Assembly (NCBI GenBank): GCA_904418995.1
Contig: CAJFQF010000010.1
Coordinates: forward strand, 1 to 64,000
Reading direction: 5' to 3'
DNA from: Heritagella_A intestinalis
Lineage (GTDB): Bacteria; Bacillota; Clostridia; Oscillospirales; Acutalibacteraceae
DNA: 64,000 bases
Of this stretch, positions 35,794 to 43,479 are shown piece after piece. The notes under the pieces were generated by a model. That model saw only the letters and a list, made by a program, of their open reading frames with translations. It ran no database searches and was not told the DNA's origin. Positions within the stretch are counted from its first letter, which is position 1; every line of letters begins with the position of its first letter. The position numbers were made by a program, and so were the translations under genes.

Positions 35794-36348
35794 TTAGATC
35801 TCCATGATCTCCTTTTCCTTCTTGGCCTGGACGGTCTCCACTTCCTTGCAGAACTTATCCGTCAGATCCTGGGTCTTCTTTTCTGCCTGCTTCAGGTCGT
35901 CCTCAGTGAGCTCGCCGTTCTTCTTCATGGCCTTGAGCTTATCAATGGCGTCCCGGCGGATAGAGCGGATAGCTACCTTGCAGTCCTCGGCCATTTTGCT
36001 GATGTCCTTGGCCAAATCCCGGCGGCGTTCCTCCGTGAGCTGGGGGAAAATCAGCCGGATAACCTTGCCGTCGCTCTGGGGGTTGATGCCCAGGTCGGAG
36101 GTCTGGATGGCCTTCTCAATAGCGCGGCACACAGAGGAATCCCAGGGCTGGATGGTGAGCACCCGCGCCTCGGTGACGGAAACTGCCGCCAACTGGTTAA
36201 TGGCCGTGGGGGCGCCGTAATAATCCACCATGATCTTATCCAGCACTGCCGGGTTGGCGCGGCCGGCACGGATGGCGGCATAGTCGTCCATGAGAACGGA
36301 CAGGGATTTATTCATTTTGTGTTCCGCTTTTGCCAATACCTCTTTCAT
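35794..36348 (-). CDS. frr: Ribosome recycling factor
   Basis: 184 residues, exact family length. The three-helix bundle begins KMNKSLSVLMDDYAAIRAGR and ANPAVLDKI, and the conserved LTEERRRDLAK and SIRRDAIDKLK follow. With EF-G it splits post-termination ribosomes. AAAGGTG precedes the ATG. It follows pyrH as in most bacteria. Confidence 0.97.
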   Translation of the reverse strand: MKEVLAKAEHKMNKSLSVLMDDYAAIRAGRANPAVLDKIMVDYYGAPTAINQLAAVSVTEARVLTIQPWDSSVCRAIEKAIQTSDLGINPQSDGKVIRLIFPQLTEERRRDLAKDISKMAEDCKVAIRSIRRDAIDKLKAMKKNGELTEDDLKQAEKKTQDLTDKFCKEVETVQAKKEKEIMEI

Positions 36349-36465
36349 TGATTCAACACCTTTTCTCCACGGAAAATATTTTTACGGTTTTGGATTGCCT
36401 CGGCTTTTCTTGTCCACGCTCCGTGGCGGCGTGGAAAAAGCAGAAGCGGAAAATTGCGGGTAAAC

Positions 36466-37173
36466 TCAGTCAGTGACCAGGGTGCCTACAGGCTCTCCCA
36501 GCACCGCCCGGACAATATTCTCCGGCTCCTCAATGCTGAACACCAAAATAGGCAGGTGGTTATCCCGGCACAGGGAAGCCGCCGTACTGTCCATCACCTG
36601 CAGATTCTGATTCAGCACATCGCTGAAGGTCAGGGTGTCGTACTTCACCGCATTGGGGTTCTTCTTGGGATCGCTGTCGTAAACGCCGTCCACCATGGTG
36701 GCCTTCATGATAATGTCAGCGTCAATCTCCGCTGCCCGCAGGGCTGCGGCCGTATCGGTGGAAAAGAAGGGATTGCCCGTGCCGCAGCCAAAGACCACAA
36801 CCCGGCCCTTTTCCAGATGGCGGACTGCCCGATTGCGGATATAGGGTTCCGCCAGCTCCTGCATACTGATAGCGGTCTGCACCCGCACCTGTACGCCCAG
36901 CTGCTCCAAGCCGTCGGCCACGCCCAGGGCATTGATTACCGTGGCCAGCATTCCCATGTGGTCTGCCCGGGTACGGTCCATTTCCCCGCTGCTGCGGCCG
37001 CGCCAGAAGTTGCCGCCGCCGACTACAATGCCTACCTGCACGCCCAGATCTGCCACTTCTTTAATGGGGCGGCAAATCTTCTGCACGGTATCAAAATCAA
37101 TGCCGTGTTTTTGGCTTCCTGCCAAAGATTCTCCGCTGAGCTTCAGTAAAACGCGTTTATATTTCAGTTCCAA
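36466..37173 (-). CDS. pyrH: UMP kinase
   Basis: 235 residues of the amino-acid-kinase fold: YKRVLLKLSGESLAG at the ATP site, VGIVVGGGNFWRGR for UMP binding, and TAASLCRDNHLPILVFS near the C-terminus. It phosphorylates UMP to UDP. The start is TTG, eight bases after GGAGG. An ATG only four bases after the same GGAGG begins a different frame of six codons (positions 37157-37177) that ends inside pyrH, which is an odd arrangement. Confidence 0.95.
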   Translation of the reverse strand: MELKYKRVLLKLSGESLAGSQKHGIDFDTVQKICRPIKEVADLGVQVGIVVGGGNFWRGRSSGEMDRTRADHMGMLATVINALGVADGLEQLGVQVRVQTAISMQELAEPYIRNRAVRHLEKGRVVVFGCGTGNPFFSTDTAAALRAAEIDADIIMKATMVDGVYDSDPKKNPNAVKYDTLTFSDVLNQNLQVMDSTAASLCRDNHLPILVFSIEEPENIVRAVLGEPVGTLVTD

Positions 37174-37262
37174 CCATAAAACCTCCAGACTGATTTTCTA
37201 TTATTTTACAATACCCACACCATAAAGTAAAGCATTTCCCGGGTTTTTCCCAAAGGGGCCCT

Positions 37263-38459
37263 TTACCGGTCTACTGTGTAATTGTCGAAATATCCCTGGA
37301 TATACACAATGGGAGTGCCCTTGTCGCCGCTGCCGGAAGTCAGATCCGCCAGAGAGCCAATGAGGTCTGTGAGCCGGCGGGGCGTGGTGCCCTGAGATGC
37401 CATGTTCCCCACCAAATTGCTCTCTTTGCCGCGAATGGACTGGGAAATCGCCTCCTGGAGTTCCTTGCCGCTGAGATCGGCAAAATCGTTATCCGCCAGG
37501 TATTTGAGCTTAATTTCGTTGGGAGTGCCTACCAGCCCCGGCGTATACGCCGGAGAAACTACCGGGTCTGCCAGCTCCCAAATCTTCCCCACCGGATCCT
37601 TGAAAGCGCCGTCGCCATACACCATTACTTCCACATGCTTGCCAGTGGCCTCCAGGAAGCGACGGTGGACATCCTCCACAAACTCCTGGCAATCCCGGGG
37701 GAAGAGCTTGACCTTATCCTCAGTGGCCTTGTTGGAGCCCAGCAGGCCGTAATCCTCATTAAAGCCGCTGCCATTGACCGGGGCAGTCAAGATTTCATCC
37801 AAGCCGTAAACCTTCTCGGCCCCAGCGGCCTTCAGCAGGCGCTTGGTGCGCTCCCGGGTGTGGATGTCGCAGCACAGGACATTCTTCGTATAATCCAAAA
37901 TCGTCTTGCAGTTGTTTGCCAGAAGGATTTCCACTTCCGCACCGCAGGCGGTAATCAGGTCCTTGTAATACTGGATGTAGTCCACGCCGGTGAAGGTGTG
38001 TTTGTGATAGCCGAAGAGCTCCCGGAACTGGGCCTCTGTGAGCACATCGCTCCAGGGGTTCACGCCTTTTTCGTCCAGCATATCCAAATCCACCAGATGG
38101 TTGCCCACCTCATCGGAAGGATAGCTGAGCATGAGGACAATCTTCTTGGCTCCCATGGCAATACCCCGCAGGCAGATGGCAAAACGGTTCCGGCTCAAAA
38201 TGGGGAAAATCACCCCCAGGGTCTCCCCGCCGAATTTGGCGCGGATGTCCGCAGCAATATCCTCCACTCCGGCATAATTGCCCTGGGCCCGGGCCACAAC
38301 CGCTTCCGTGATGGCCACAACATCCCGGTCCTGGACAGAAAACCCGCCGGTTTCGGCGGCTTCCAGCACCGACTGCACCACAATCTCCCCTAAGGGGTCT
38401 CCCTGCCGGATAATCGGCGCCCGAATTCCTCTTGAGATGGTTCCTACAAATCTTTCCAT
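37263..38459 (-). CDS. Coenzyme F420-0:glutamate ligase-like protein
   Basis: 398 residues. The N-terminal half resembles the CofE F420-0:L-glutamate ligase fold (DPLGEIVVQSVLEAA, QDRDVVAITEAVVARAQGNY, GVIFPILSRNRFAICLRGIA). The C-terminal half (VMVYGDGAFKDPVGKIWELA, GTPNEIKLKYLADNDFADL) is typical of the longer Clostridia homologues. No other F420 genes are visible and the organism type does not usually make F420, so it probably ligates an amino acid to another acceptor. The ATG of MERFVGT follows ATAGGAGT. It heads the unit leading to pyrH and frr, downstream of its own promoter. Confidence 0.7.
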   Translation of the reverse strand: MERFVGTISRGIRAPIIRQGDPLGEIVVQSVLEAAETGGFSVQDRDVVAITEAVVARAQGNYAGVEDIAADIRAKFGGETLGVIFPILSRNRFAICLRGIAMGAKKIVLMLSYPSDEVGNHLVDLDMLDEKGVNPWSDVLTEAQFRELFGYHKHTFTGVDYIQYYKDLITACGAEVEILLANNCKTILDYTKNVLCCDIHTRERTKRLLKAAGAEKVYGLDEILTAPVNGSGFNEDYGLLGSNKATEDKVKLFPRDCQEFVEDVHRRFLEATGKHVEVMVYGDGAFKDPVGKIWELADPVVSPAYTPGLVGTPNEIKLKYLADNDFADLSGKELQEAISQSIRGKESNLVGNMASQGTTPRRLTDLIGSLADLTSGSGDKGTPIVYIQGYFDNYTVDR

Positions 38460-38510
38460 TCCGTCACAACTCCTATCGCGGTTTTGCAACCGCAAATTCT
38501 CTCGTCTTCC

Positions 38511-38539
38511 ATTATACCGAAAACCGCTGTATTAGTAAA
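38511..38539 (-). promoter_or_regulatory. Promoter of the F420-ligase-like/pyrH/frr unit
   Basis: Minus-strand TTTACT and TATAAT are separated by 17 bases, 52 bases before the start. The leader contains the small hairpin gcggtt / aaccgc just before the ribosome site. Confidence 0.65.
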
Positions 38540-38639
38540 GCACGGGAAACACATTTTAACATAGTTTTTCCATTTTTCCTGTCTCACAGATAATTTTTAC
38601 CGGGGAAAGCGCCAGAAATCGCTTCCGTACTCCCCTTTT

Positions 38640-38690
38640 CCGAGAAAATAAAAAGGCAGGCCGCCCTATAGGGGGACAGCCTGCCTTTCA
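38640..38690 (-). terminator. Terminator of rpsB-tsf
   Basis: A perfect 10-bp stem (aaaggcaggc / gcctgccttt) is followed on the minus strand by TTTTTATTTTC. It ends 18 bases after the tsf stop. Confidence 0.9.
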
Positions 38691-38707
38691 GCAGCATCCA
38701 GGATGCA

Positions 38708-39628
38708 TTATTTTACCATGTTGGCAATTTCCTCGGCAAAGTTGTCAGCGCGCTTCTCCAGGCCCTCGCCCTTCTCAAAGCGGACAAAGCCGGTGATAGC
38801 GATGGAACCGCCCAGCTCCTTGGCAACCTTATCGGTGTACTTGGCAACAGACAGGTCGGGATCCTTGACGAACTCCTGGTCAACCAGGCAGTTCTCCTTA
38901 TAGAACTTGCCGATGCGGCCTACCACCATCTTCTCCTTGATGGCGTCGGGCTTGTTGGCATTCTTGGGATCGTTGGCGATCTGGGCCAGCAGGATCTCCT
39001 TCTCATGGGCGATGACCTCGGCGGGCACAGAAGCCTCGTTCAGATAGCCGGGGTTCGCAGCAGCCACCTGCATAGCGATGTCCTTGGCATAGTTGGCAAA
39101 GCCTTCCTTGCCGGCAACATCGGTGTCGAAGTTCACCAGCACGCCGATACGGCCGCCAGCATGGATATAAGCGGCTACATGGCCCTCGAAGCGGGCAAAA
39201 CGGCGAACCTTGATGTTCTCGCCGATGACCAGGATCTTCTCCTTCAGCAGGGCGTCCACGGTCAGCTCGCTGCCTTCCGCCTTGCAAGCCAGCAGGGCGT
39301 CCACATCAGCGGGATTCTGAGCCATCACGGTGTCAGCGCAGATCTTTACGAAGTTCTGGAACTCAGCGTTCTTGGCAACGAAGTCGGTCTCAGCGTTAAC
39401 CTCGATAACAACACCCACAGTAGCGTCGTCGTTGACAGCAGCGAAAGCCACGCCCTCGGCAGCAATGCGGTCTGCCTTCTTCACAGCAGCAGCCAGGCCC
39501 TTCTCACGCAGGAAGTCCAGGGCAGCGTCCATATCGCCGTTGGAAGCGGTCAGCGCCTTCTTGCAGTCCATCATGCCGCAGCCGGTCTTCTCACGCAGGG
39601 CGGCAACGTCTTTTGCAGTAAAAGCCAT
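38708..39628 (-). CDS. tsf: Translation elongation factor Ts
   Basis: 306 residues. The UBA-like N-terminus KDVAALREKTGCGMMDCKKA, the conserved TDFVAKN of the core, and HIHAGGRIGVLV-type sequence (AAYIHAGGRIGVLVNFD) are present. It exchanges GDP for GTP on EF-Tu. The ATG of MAFTAKDV follows GGAGG. It is directly downstream of rpsB and ends at a strong terminator. Confidence 0.97.
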   Translation of the reverse strand: MAFTAKDVAALREKTGCGMMDCKKALTASNGDMDAALDFLREKGLAAAVKKADRIAAEGVAFAAVNDDATVGVVIEVNAETDFVAKNAEFQNFVKICADTVMAQNPADVDALLACKAEGSELTVDALLKEKILVIGENIKVRRFARFEGHVAAYIHAGGRIGVLVNFDTDVAGKEGFANYAKDIAMQVAAANPGYLNEASVPAEVIAHEKEILLAQIANDPKNANKPDAIKEKMVVGRIGKFYKENCLVDQEFVKDPDLSVAKYTDKVAKELGGSIAITGFVRFEKGEGLEKRADNFAEEIANMVK

Positions 39629-39755
39629 TTGAAATTCCTCCAATTCTCAATGTACCGGCGCTGTTTTAAGCCGGTTCTGTTCTTTCTTATACCATATCCA
39701 AAAAATGCCCGTCTGAAACAAAAAGCTGCAGGCGGGCATCATCACTTCTGAATAA

Positions 39756-40496
39756 TTATTCAGCGGCCTCTTCAGCCTCTTCTTCCTTTTCCTCCGCAGC
39801 GGCAGCGCCCATACGGCCCTCGCGGCCTTCGATAACGGCGTTAGCCATGGTGGCGGAAATCAGACGAACAGCGCGGATAGCGTCGTCATTGCCGGGGATC
39901 ACATAGTCGATCTCGTCGGGATCGCAGTTGGTGTCAACGATAGCCACGATCGGGATACCCAGCTTCTTGGCCTCGGAAACAGCGATGCGCTCCTTGCGGG
40001 GGTCAACGATGAACAGAGCGCCGGGCAGCTCCTTCATTTCCTTGATGCCGCCCAGGAACTTCTCCAGCTTTTCAATTTCCAGGTTCAGCTTGACAACTTC
40101 CTTCTTGGGCAGCAGATCAAAGGTGCCGTCCTCTTCCATGGCGCGCAGCTGACGCAGACGGTCAATGCGGCGGCGAATGGTGCGGAAGTTGGTGAGCATG
40201 CCGCCCAGCCAGCGAGCGTTTACATAGAAAGCGCCAGCGCGGACAGCTTCTTCCTTCACAGACTCCTGCGCCTGCTTCTTGGTGCCCACAAACAGCACGG
40301 ACTTGCCCTCTACGGACAGGTCACGGACGAAGTTATAGGCTTCCTCCAGCTTCTTCACGGTCTTCTGCAGATCAATGATGTAGATACCATTGCGCTCGGT
40401 GAAGATGTAGGGAGCCATCTTGGGGTTCCATCTTCTGGTCTGGTGGCCGAAGTGAACGCCGGCCTCCAGCAGTTGTTTCATAGATACGACTGCCAT
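39756..40496 (-). CDS. rpsB: 30S ribosomal protein S2
   Basis: 246 residues. MKQLLEAGVHFGHQTRRWNP at the N-terminus, VLFVGTKKQAQESVKEEA and IVDTNCDPDEIDYVIPGNDD are family signatures, and the C-terminus is an acidic Glu/Ala tail. S2 binds late to the 30S subunit. AAGGAGG precedes the ATG. It is first in the rpsB-tsf unit, with a consensus promoter and a structured leader of about 150 bases. Confidence 0.98.
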   Translation of the reverse strand: MAVVSMKQLLEAGVHFGHQTRRWNPKMAPYIFTERNGIYIIDLQKTVKKLEEAYNFVRDLSVEGKSVLFVGTKKQAQESVKEEAVRAGAFYVNARWLGGMLTNFRTIRRRIDRLRQLRAMEEDGTFDLLPKKEVVKLNLEIEKLEKFLGGIKEMKELPGALFIVDPRKERIAVSEAKKLGIPIVAIVDTNCDPDEIDYVIPGNDDAIRAVRLISATMANAVIEGREGRMGAAAAEEKEEEAEEAAE

Positions 40497-40537
40497 TTGA
40501 AAATCCTCCTTGGTTGTTCCTCCGCCGCAGTCCTTTC

Positions 40538-40573
40538 AGACGGAAAACCCCGAACCGGGGCACCATCGTCTGT
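40538..40573 (-). promoter_or_regulatory. Structured element in the rpsB leader
   Basis: An outer stem (cagacg / cgtctg) encloses an inner one (ccccg / cgggg) about 40 bases before the rpsB start. Ribosomal protein leaders often bind their product; S2 binding is inference, and no described class was matched. Confidence 0.45.
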
Positions 40574-40622
40574 CAAGCCTTGCGGCGTGTGTTGTTGCCA
40601 TAAATTTTGTCGGAAAACAAGC

Positions 40623-40652
40623 TCCGGCGTGAGCGGCACATCTCACGCCGGA
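40623..40652 (-). other. Perfect 11-bp hairpin at the 5' end of the rpsB transcript
   Basis: tccggcgtgag and ctcacgccgga are exact reverse complements with an eight-base loop. They begin two bases after the -10 box and are followed by GCTTGTTTT on the minus strand. It could be an operator, a 5' stabilising hairpin or an attenuator. Confidence 0.55.
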
Positions 40653-40654
40653 AT

Positions 40655-40683
40655 ATTATACCACACTCCCCGCCGGGTTGCAA
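40655..40683 (-). promoter_or_regulatory. Sigma-A promoter of rpsB-tsf
   Basis: Minus-strand TTGCAA and TATAAT are separated by 17 bases. The rpsB start is about 160 bases downstream. Confidence 0.8.
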
Positions 40684-40778
40684 GGTTTTTTTCCCCCTTC
40701 ACAGGGTTTCGCCATTTTTGACAAAGAGTCAGGCCTCGGGAGGATTCATAAAGGCAACCTCTTCCACTTGAAAATACA

Positions 40779-40802
40779 GGGCGTCTTCCGAAAAGACCGC
40801 CC
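40779..40802 (-). terminator. Probable terminator of hisHF
   Basis: The stem gggcg-tctt / aaga-cgccc, with a one-base bulge, is followed on the minus strand by TGTATTTTC. The T-run is imperfect. Confidence 0.5.
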
Positions 40803-40829
40803 GCATCTTCTTTTACATCCCCTGCCCCC

Positions 40830-41606
40830 TTACGCCTCTCTGGGAATGGCCCGGCGCACGGGAATCCCCCGGCCTGCCAGATATTCCTTTAGATCCGGGA
40901 TGGCAATCTCTCCAAAATGGAACAGGGAAGCTGCCAGCACGGCGTCCGCCTTTCCTTCGGTAAAAGCATCGTAGAAGTGCTCCAGCTTTCCGGCCCCGCC
41001 GGAAGCAATGACGGGAATGCCTGCACGCTCAGAAATGGCCCGGGTCAGCTCCAGATCGTAGCCGTTTTTCACTCCGTCGCAGTCCATGCTGGTCAGGAGA
41101 ATCTCCCCGGCCCCCAGCCGCTCTGCCTCCGCCGCCCATTCCAGGGCATCCTTGCCGGTATCCACCCGGCCGCCGTTGAGATACACGGTCCAGCCGCCGG
41201 TGGGCCGGCGCCGGGCGTCAATGGCGCAGACTACGCACTGGCTGCCGAATTTCTGGGCCGCTTCCCGGATGAGCTCCGGGTTCTTCAGGGCTGCGGAATT
41301 GACGGAAACTTTATCCGCCCCAGCCCGAAGCAGGGTGGTGAAATCCTCCACGGTGCGGATGCCGCCCCCTACCGTAAAGGGGATAAACACCTGGGAGGCC
41401 ACCCGCTCCACAATGTCGATAACCGTGCCCCGGCCCTGGGCCGAAGCAGTGATATCCAGCAGCACCAGCTCGTCCGCTCCGGCAGCGTCATAGGCGGCGG
41501 CCGCCTCCACCGGGTCCCCGGCGTCCCGAAGGTTGACAAAATTGGTTCCCTTGACCACCCGCCCGTCCTTCAAATCCAGGCAGGGGATAATTCTCTTTGC
41601 GTACAT
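40830..41606 (-). CDS. hisF: Imidazole glycerol phosphate synthase, cyclase subunit
   Basis: 258 residues, a TIM barrel with KRIIPCLDLKDGRVVKG (catalytic Asp), FTVGGGIRTVEDF, KVSVNSAALKNP, LTSMDCDGVKNGYD (second Asp) and VIASGGAGKLEHF. With HisH it makes IGP and AICAR, step 5 of histidine synthesis. GGGGGAG precedes the ATG, and the gap to hisH is four bases. It is separated by about 15 kb from the main his operon in this window, so the pathway depends on two transcription units. Confidence 0.96.
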   Translation of the reverse strand: MYAKRIIPCLDLKDGRVVKGTNFVNLRDAGDPVEAAAAYDAAGADELVLLDITASAQGRGTVIDIVERVASQVFIPFTVGGGIRTVEDFTTLLRAGADKVSVNSAALKNPELIREAAQKFGSQCVVCAIDARRRPTGGWTVYLNGGRVDTGKDALEWAAEAERLGAGEILLTSMDCDGVKNGYDLELTRAISERAGIPVIASGGAGKLEHFYDAFTEGKADAVLAASLFHFGEIAIPDLKEYLAGRGIPVRRAIPREA

Positions 41607-41610
41607 TTTC

Positions 41611-42240
41611 TCACTCCCCCTTCTCCCCAGCGGCCAGCGCCGCGAAATTCTGCAAAATTTGCAATCCCTCTGCGCCGCTTTTCTCCGGGTGGAACTGGCA
41701 GGCGAACAGGTTTCCCTTTTCCACCGAAGCGTGGATAGTCACCCCGTACTCCGTAGTGGCGGCCACAATCTGGGGGTCCTCCGCTTTCAAATAATAGGAG
41801 TGGACAAAGTACACATAGGGCTCCTGGGAGAGGCCCGCAAACAGCCGGCCCCGGCCGTTGGGGAACGAGAGGGAATTCCAGCCGATATGGGGCACCTTCA
41901 GCCCCTCCCCGTCTGGGATGCGGAGAATCTTCCCGGGCAGGACGCCCAAGCCCTTGACCCCGGGGGATTCCTCGCTGGAATCAAAGAGAAGCTGCAATCC
42001 CAGGCAGATTCCCAAAAAGGGCTTGCCCTGCCGGATAAATGCCCGCACCGGATCCACCAGGCCCCGGCTCTCCAAAGAAGCCATGGCGTCTCCAAAGGCC
42101 CCTACTCCCGGCAGCACTGCCGCCTCTGCTGTTTCCAAATCCTCCGGACGGTCCGTTACCCGGGCTTCGCACCCGATGAAATCCAGGGCCTTGCGCACGC
42201 TTTGCAGGTTTCCCGCCCCGTAGTCGATAATCGCGATCAT
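41611..42240 (-). CDS. hisH: Imidazole glycerol phosphate synthase, glutaminase subunit
   Basis: 209 residues of class I glutamine amidotransferase fold. MIAIIDYGAGNLQSVRKAL at the start, PGVGAFGDAM (oxyanion region), the nucleophile Cys in LGICLGLQLLFD, and the catalytic His and Glu in CQFHPEKSG are all present. It feeds ammonia to HisF. The start is the ATG of MIAIIDYG after AAAGGGGAT; a frame open to 42276 adds 12 residues lacking support. It is the first gene of the hisHF unit. Confidence 0.96.
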   Translation of the reverse strand: MIAIIDYGAGNLQSVRKALDFIGCEARVTDRPEDLETAEAAVLPGVGAFGDAMASLESRGLVDPVRAFIRQGKPFLGICLGLQLLFDSSEESPGVKGLGVLPGKILRIPDGEGLKVPHIGWNSLSFPNGRGRLFAGLSQEPYVYFVHSYYLKAEDPQIVAATTEYGVTIHASVEKGNLFACQFHPEKSGAEGLQILQNFAALAAGEKGE

Positions 42241-42311
42241 CCGCCGCCATCCCCTTTCCTGTGCCGGCACTTTCACACAGCACTGCGGTATTTTTCAAAA
42301 TTACAGTTTTG

Positions 42312-42340
42312 ATTATACCAGATTCCCAGGCCCCCTGCAA
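42312..42340 (-). promoter_or_regulatory. Sigma-A promoter of hisHF
   Basis: Minus-strand TTGCAG and TATAAT are separated by 17 bases, 72 bases upstream of hisH. Confidence 0.75.
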
Positions 42341-42413
42341 TGGGCATATTCCGGCCCGGCCATTCATATTTGCAGAACAGGAAGAAATCACCGGGAAAAA
42401 GAAGGGGCTTTCA

Positions 42414-42442
42414 TTGACATCCTACTGGGAAAAGCGTAAAAT
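42414..42442 (+). promoter_or_regulatory. Sigma-A promoter of the mntP unit
   Basis: TTGACA and TAAAAT are separated by 17 bases. The transcript would have a leader of about 120 bases before mntP. Confidence 0.75.
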
Positions 42443-42456
42443 GAAAAAGTTAACCT

Positions 42457-42485
42457 GCCCCTAAAAATATCGAAAATATTGGGGC
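42457..42485 (+). promoter_or_regulatory. Hairpin in the mntP leader
   Basis: gcccc / ggggc closes an A+T-rich stem (aaaatat / aatatt) soon after the expected transcript start. A second small hairpin (tgggcc / ggctca) lies near 42507-42523. A manganese (yybP-ykoY) riboswitch would fit this target, but I could not find its conserved core. Confidence 0.4.
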
Positions 42486-42572
42486 GATAAGAGGTAAAAA
42501 CAACTTGGGCCAAAACGGCTCAAAGGGCCTTTTCCATCACCCATTGATCTTTGAAAAGGAGTGCAGATTCTG

Positions 42573-43163
42573 ATGGATTTTATTTCTCTCACCGGCATTG
42601 CCGTGGGCCTTGCCATGGACGCCTTCGCGGTCAGCGTCACCAACGGGGCGGTAACCAAAAAAGTCAACCTGGCCTTTGCCCTGCGGATGTCTGTCTGCTT
42701 CGGCGTATTCCAGGCTTTTATGCCCTTTATCGGCTGGCTCATCGGCACCGCTGGGGCAGGGTTTATTTCCAGCATTGACCACTGGATTGCCCTGATTCTG
42801 CTGGCGATTATCGGCGGGCAGATGCTCCGGGAATCCTTTGCCCACCACAAGGAGCCCCAGCAGGCCGGCACCCGGGAGGCTCTGAGCTGGAAAATGCTCT
42901 TTGCCATGGCAGTGGCCACCAGCATCGACGCCCTGGCCACCGGCATCATCCTTCCCGGCGCTGTGGGGGCTGACAGCGTGCCCCTGATGCTCCTTTCCGT
43001 GGGGATTATCGGCCTGATTACCCTGGTGCTATGTACCGCCGGCGTATTTATCGGCAAGAAGTTCGGTAGCCTCCTGTCCTCCAAGGCGGAGCTGGCCGGC
43101 GGCATTGTCCTCATTGCCATCGGCGTGAAGATTTTTGTAGAGCATATGTTTTTCGGCGGCTGA
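42573..43163 (+). CDS. mntP: MntP-type manganese efflux pump
   Basis: 196 residues with six predicted transmembrane segments in two inverted repeats. The paired acidic motifs AVGLAMDAFAVSVTNG and AVATSIDALATGIIL each carry the membrane Asp that defines the family. It exports Mn2+ from the cytoplasm. I start at ATG 42573, 10-11 bases after AAAAGGAG; a GTG four codons earlier overlaps that ribosome site. It has its own promoter and structured leader and lies 37 bases upstream of gatC on the same strand, so gatCAB may be co-transcribed. Confidence 0.9.
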   Translation: MDFISLTGIAVGLAMDAFAVSVTNGAVTKKVNLAFALRMSVCFGVFQAFMPFIGWLIGTAGAGFISSIDHWIALILLAIIGGQMLRESFAHHKEPQQAGTREALSWKMLFAMAVATSIDALATGIILPGAVGADSVPLMLLSVGIIGLITLVLCTAGVFIGKKFGSLLSSKAELAGGIVLIAIGVKIFVEHMFFGG

Positions 43164-43200
43164 TGGCCGGCTGAGACAAGTGTAAGAAAGGCTGGTTGCC

Positions 43201-43479
43201 ATGCATCTGGAACAGGAAGAATTTCTCCGGCTGGCCCGGTTAGCCGGACTGCCTCCGGAACCGGAGGACTGGGAAGCTCTGAAACCCGCCCTGCTGGAAA
43301 TGGAGGGCTTTTTCAGCCGTATTTGCCAGGAGGACTTTGGGGAAACTGCGGAAGAAGAGGAGACTGCCGGCCTTCGGGAGGACTCCCCCCGGCCCTCTTT
43401 GCCTCGGGAAGAAGCCCTGGGAGAGAAAGGCCGGGAAGGCTTTTTCTTTTTTCAGGCTGGAAAGGGGGATGTGACGTGA
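43201..43479 (+). CDS. gatC: Asp-tRNA(Asn)/Glu-tRNA(Gln) amidotransferase subunit C
   Basis: 92 residues, family length, though poorly conserved as GatC usually is. The start EQEEFLRLARLAGLPPEPED corresponds to the N-terminal helix that contacts GatA. GatC wraps around GatA and GatB to stabilise them. GAAAGG precedes the ATG. Its stop overlaps the gatA GTG (GTGA), so the order C-A-B is coupled; this context is the main support for the call. Confidence 0.85.
   Translation: MHLEQEEFLRLARLAGLPPEPEDWEALKPALLEMEGFFSRICQEDFGETAEEEETAGLREDSPRPSLPREEALGEKGREGFFFFQAGKGDVT

Noticed and set aside
42443..42572. yybP-ykoY manganese riboswitch before mntP
   Set aside because: The target gene fits, but I could not find the conserved loop sequences or the junction; only two simple hairpins are visible. 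Reported as an unclassified leader instead.
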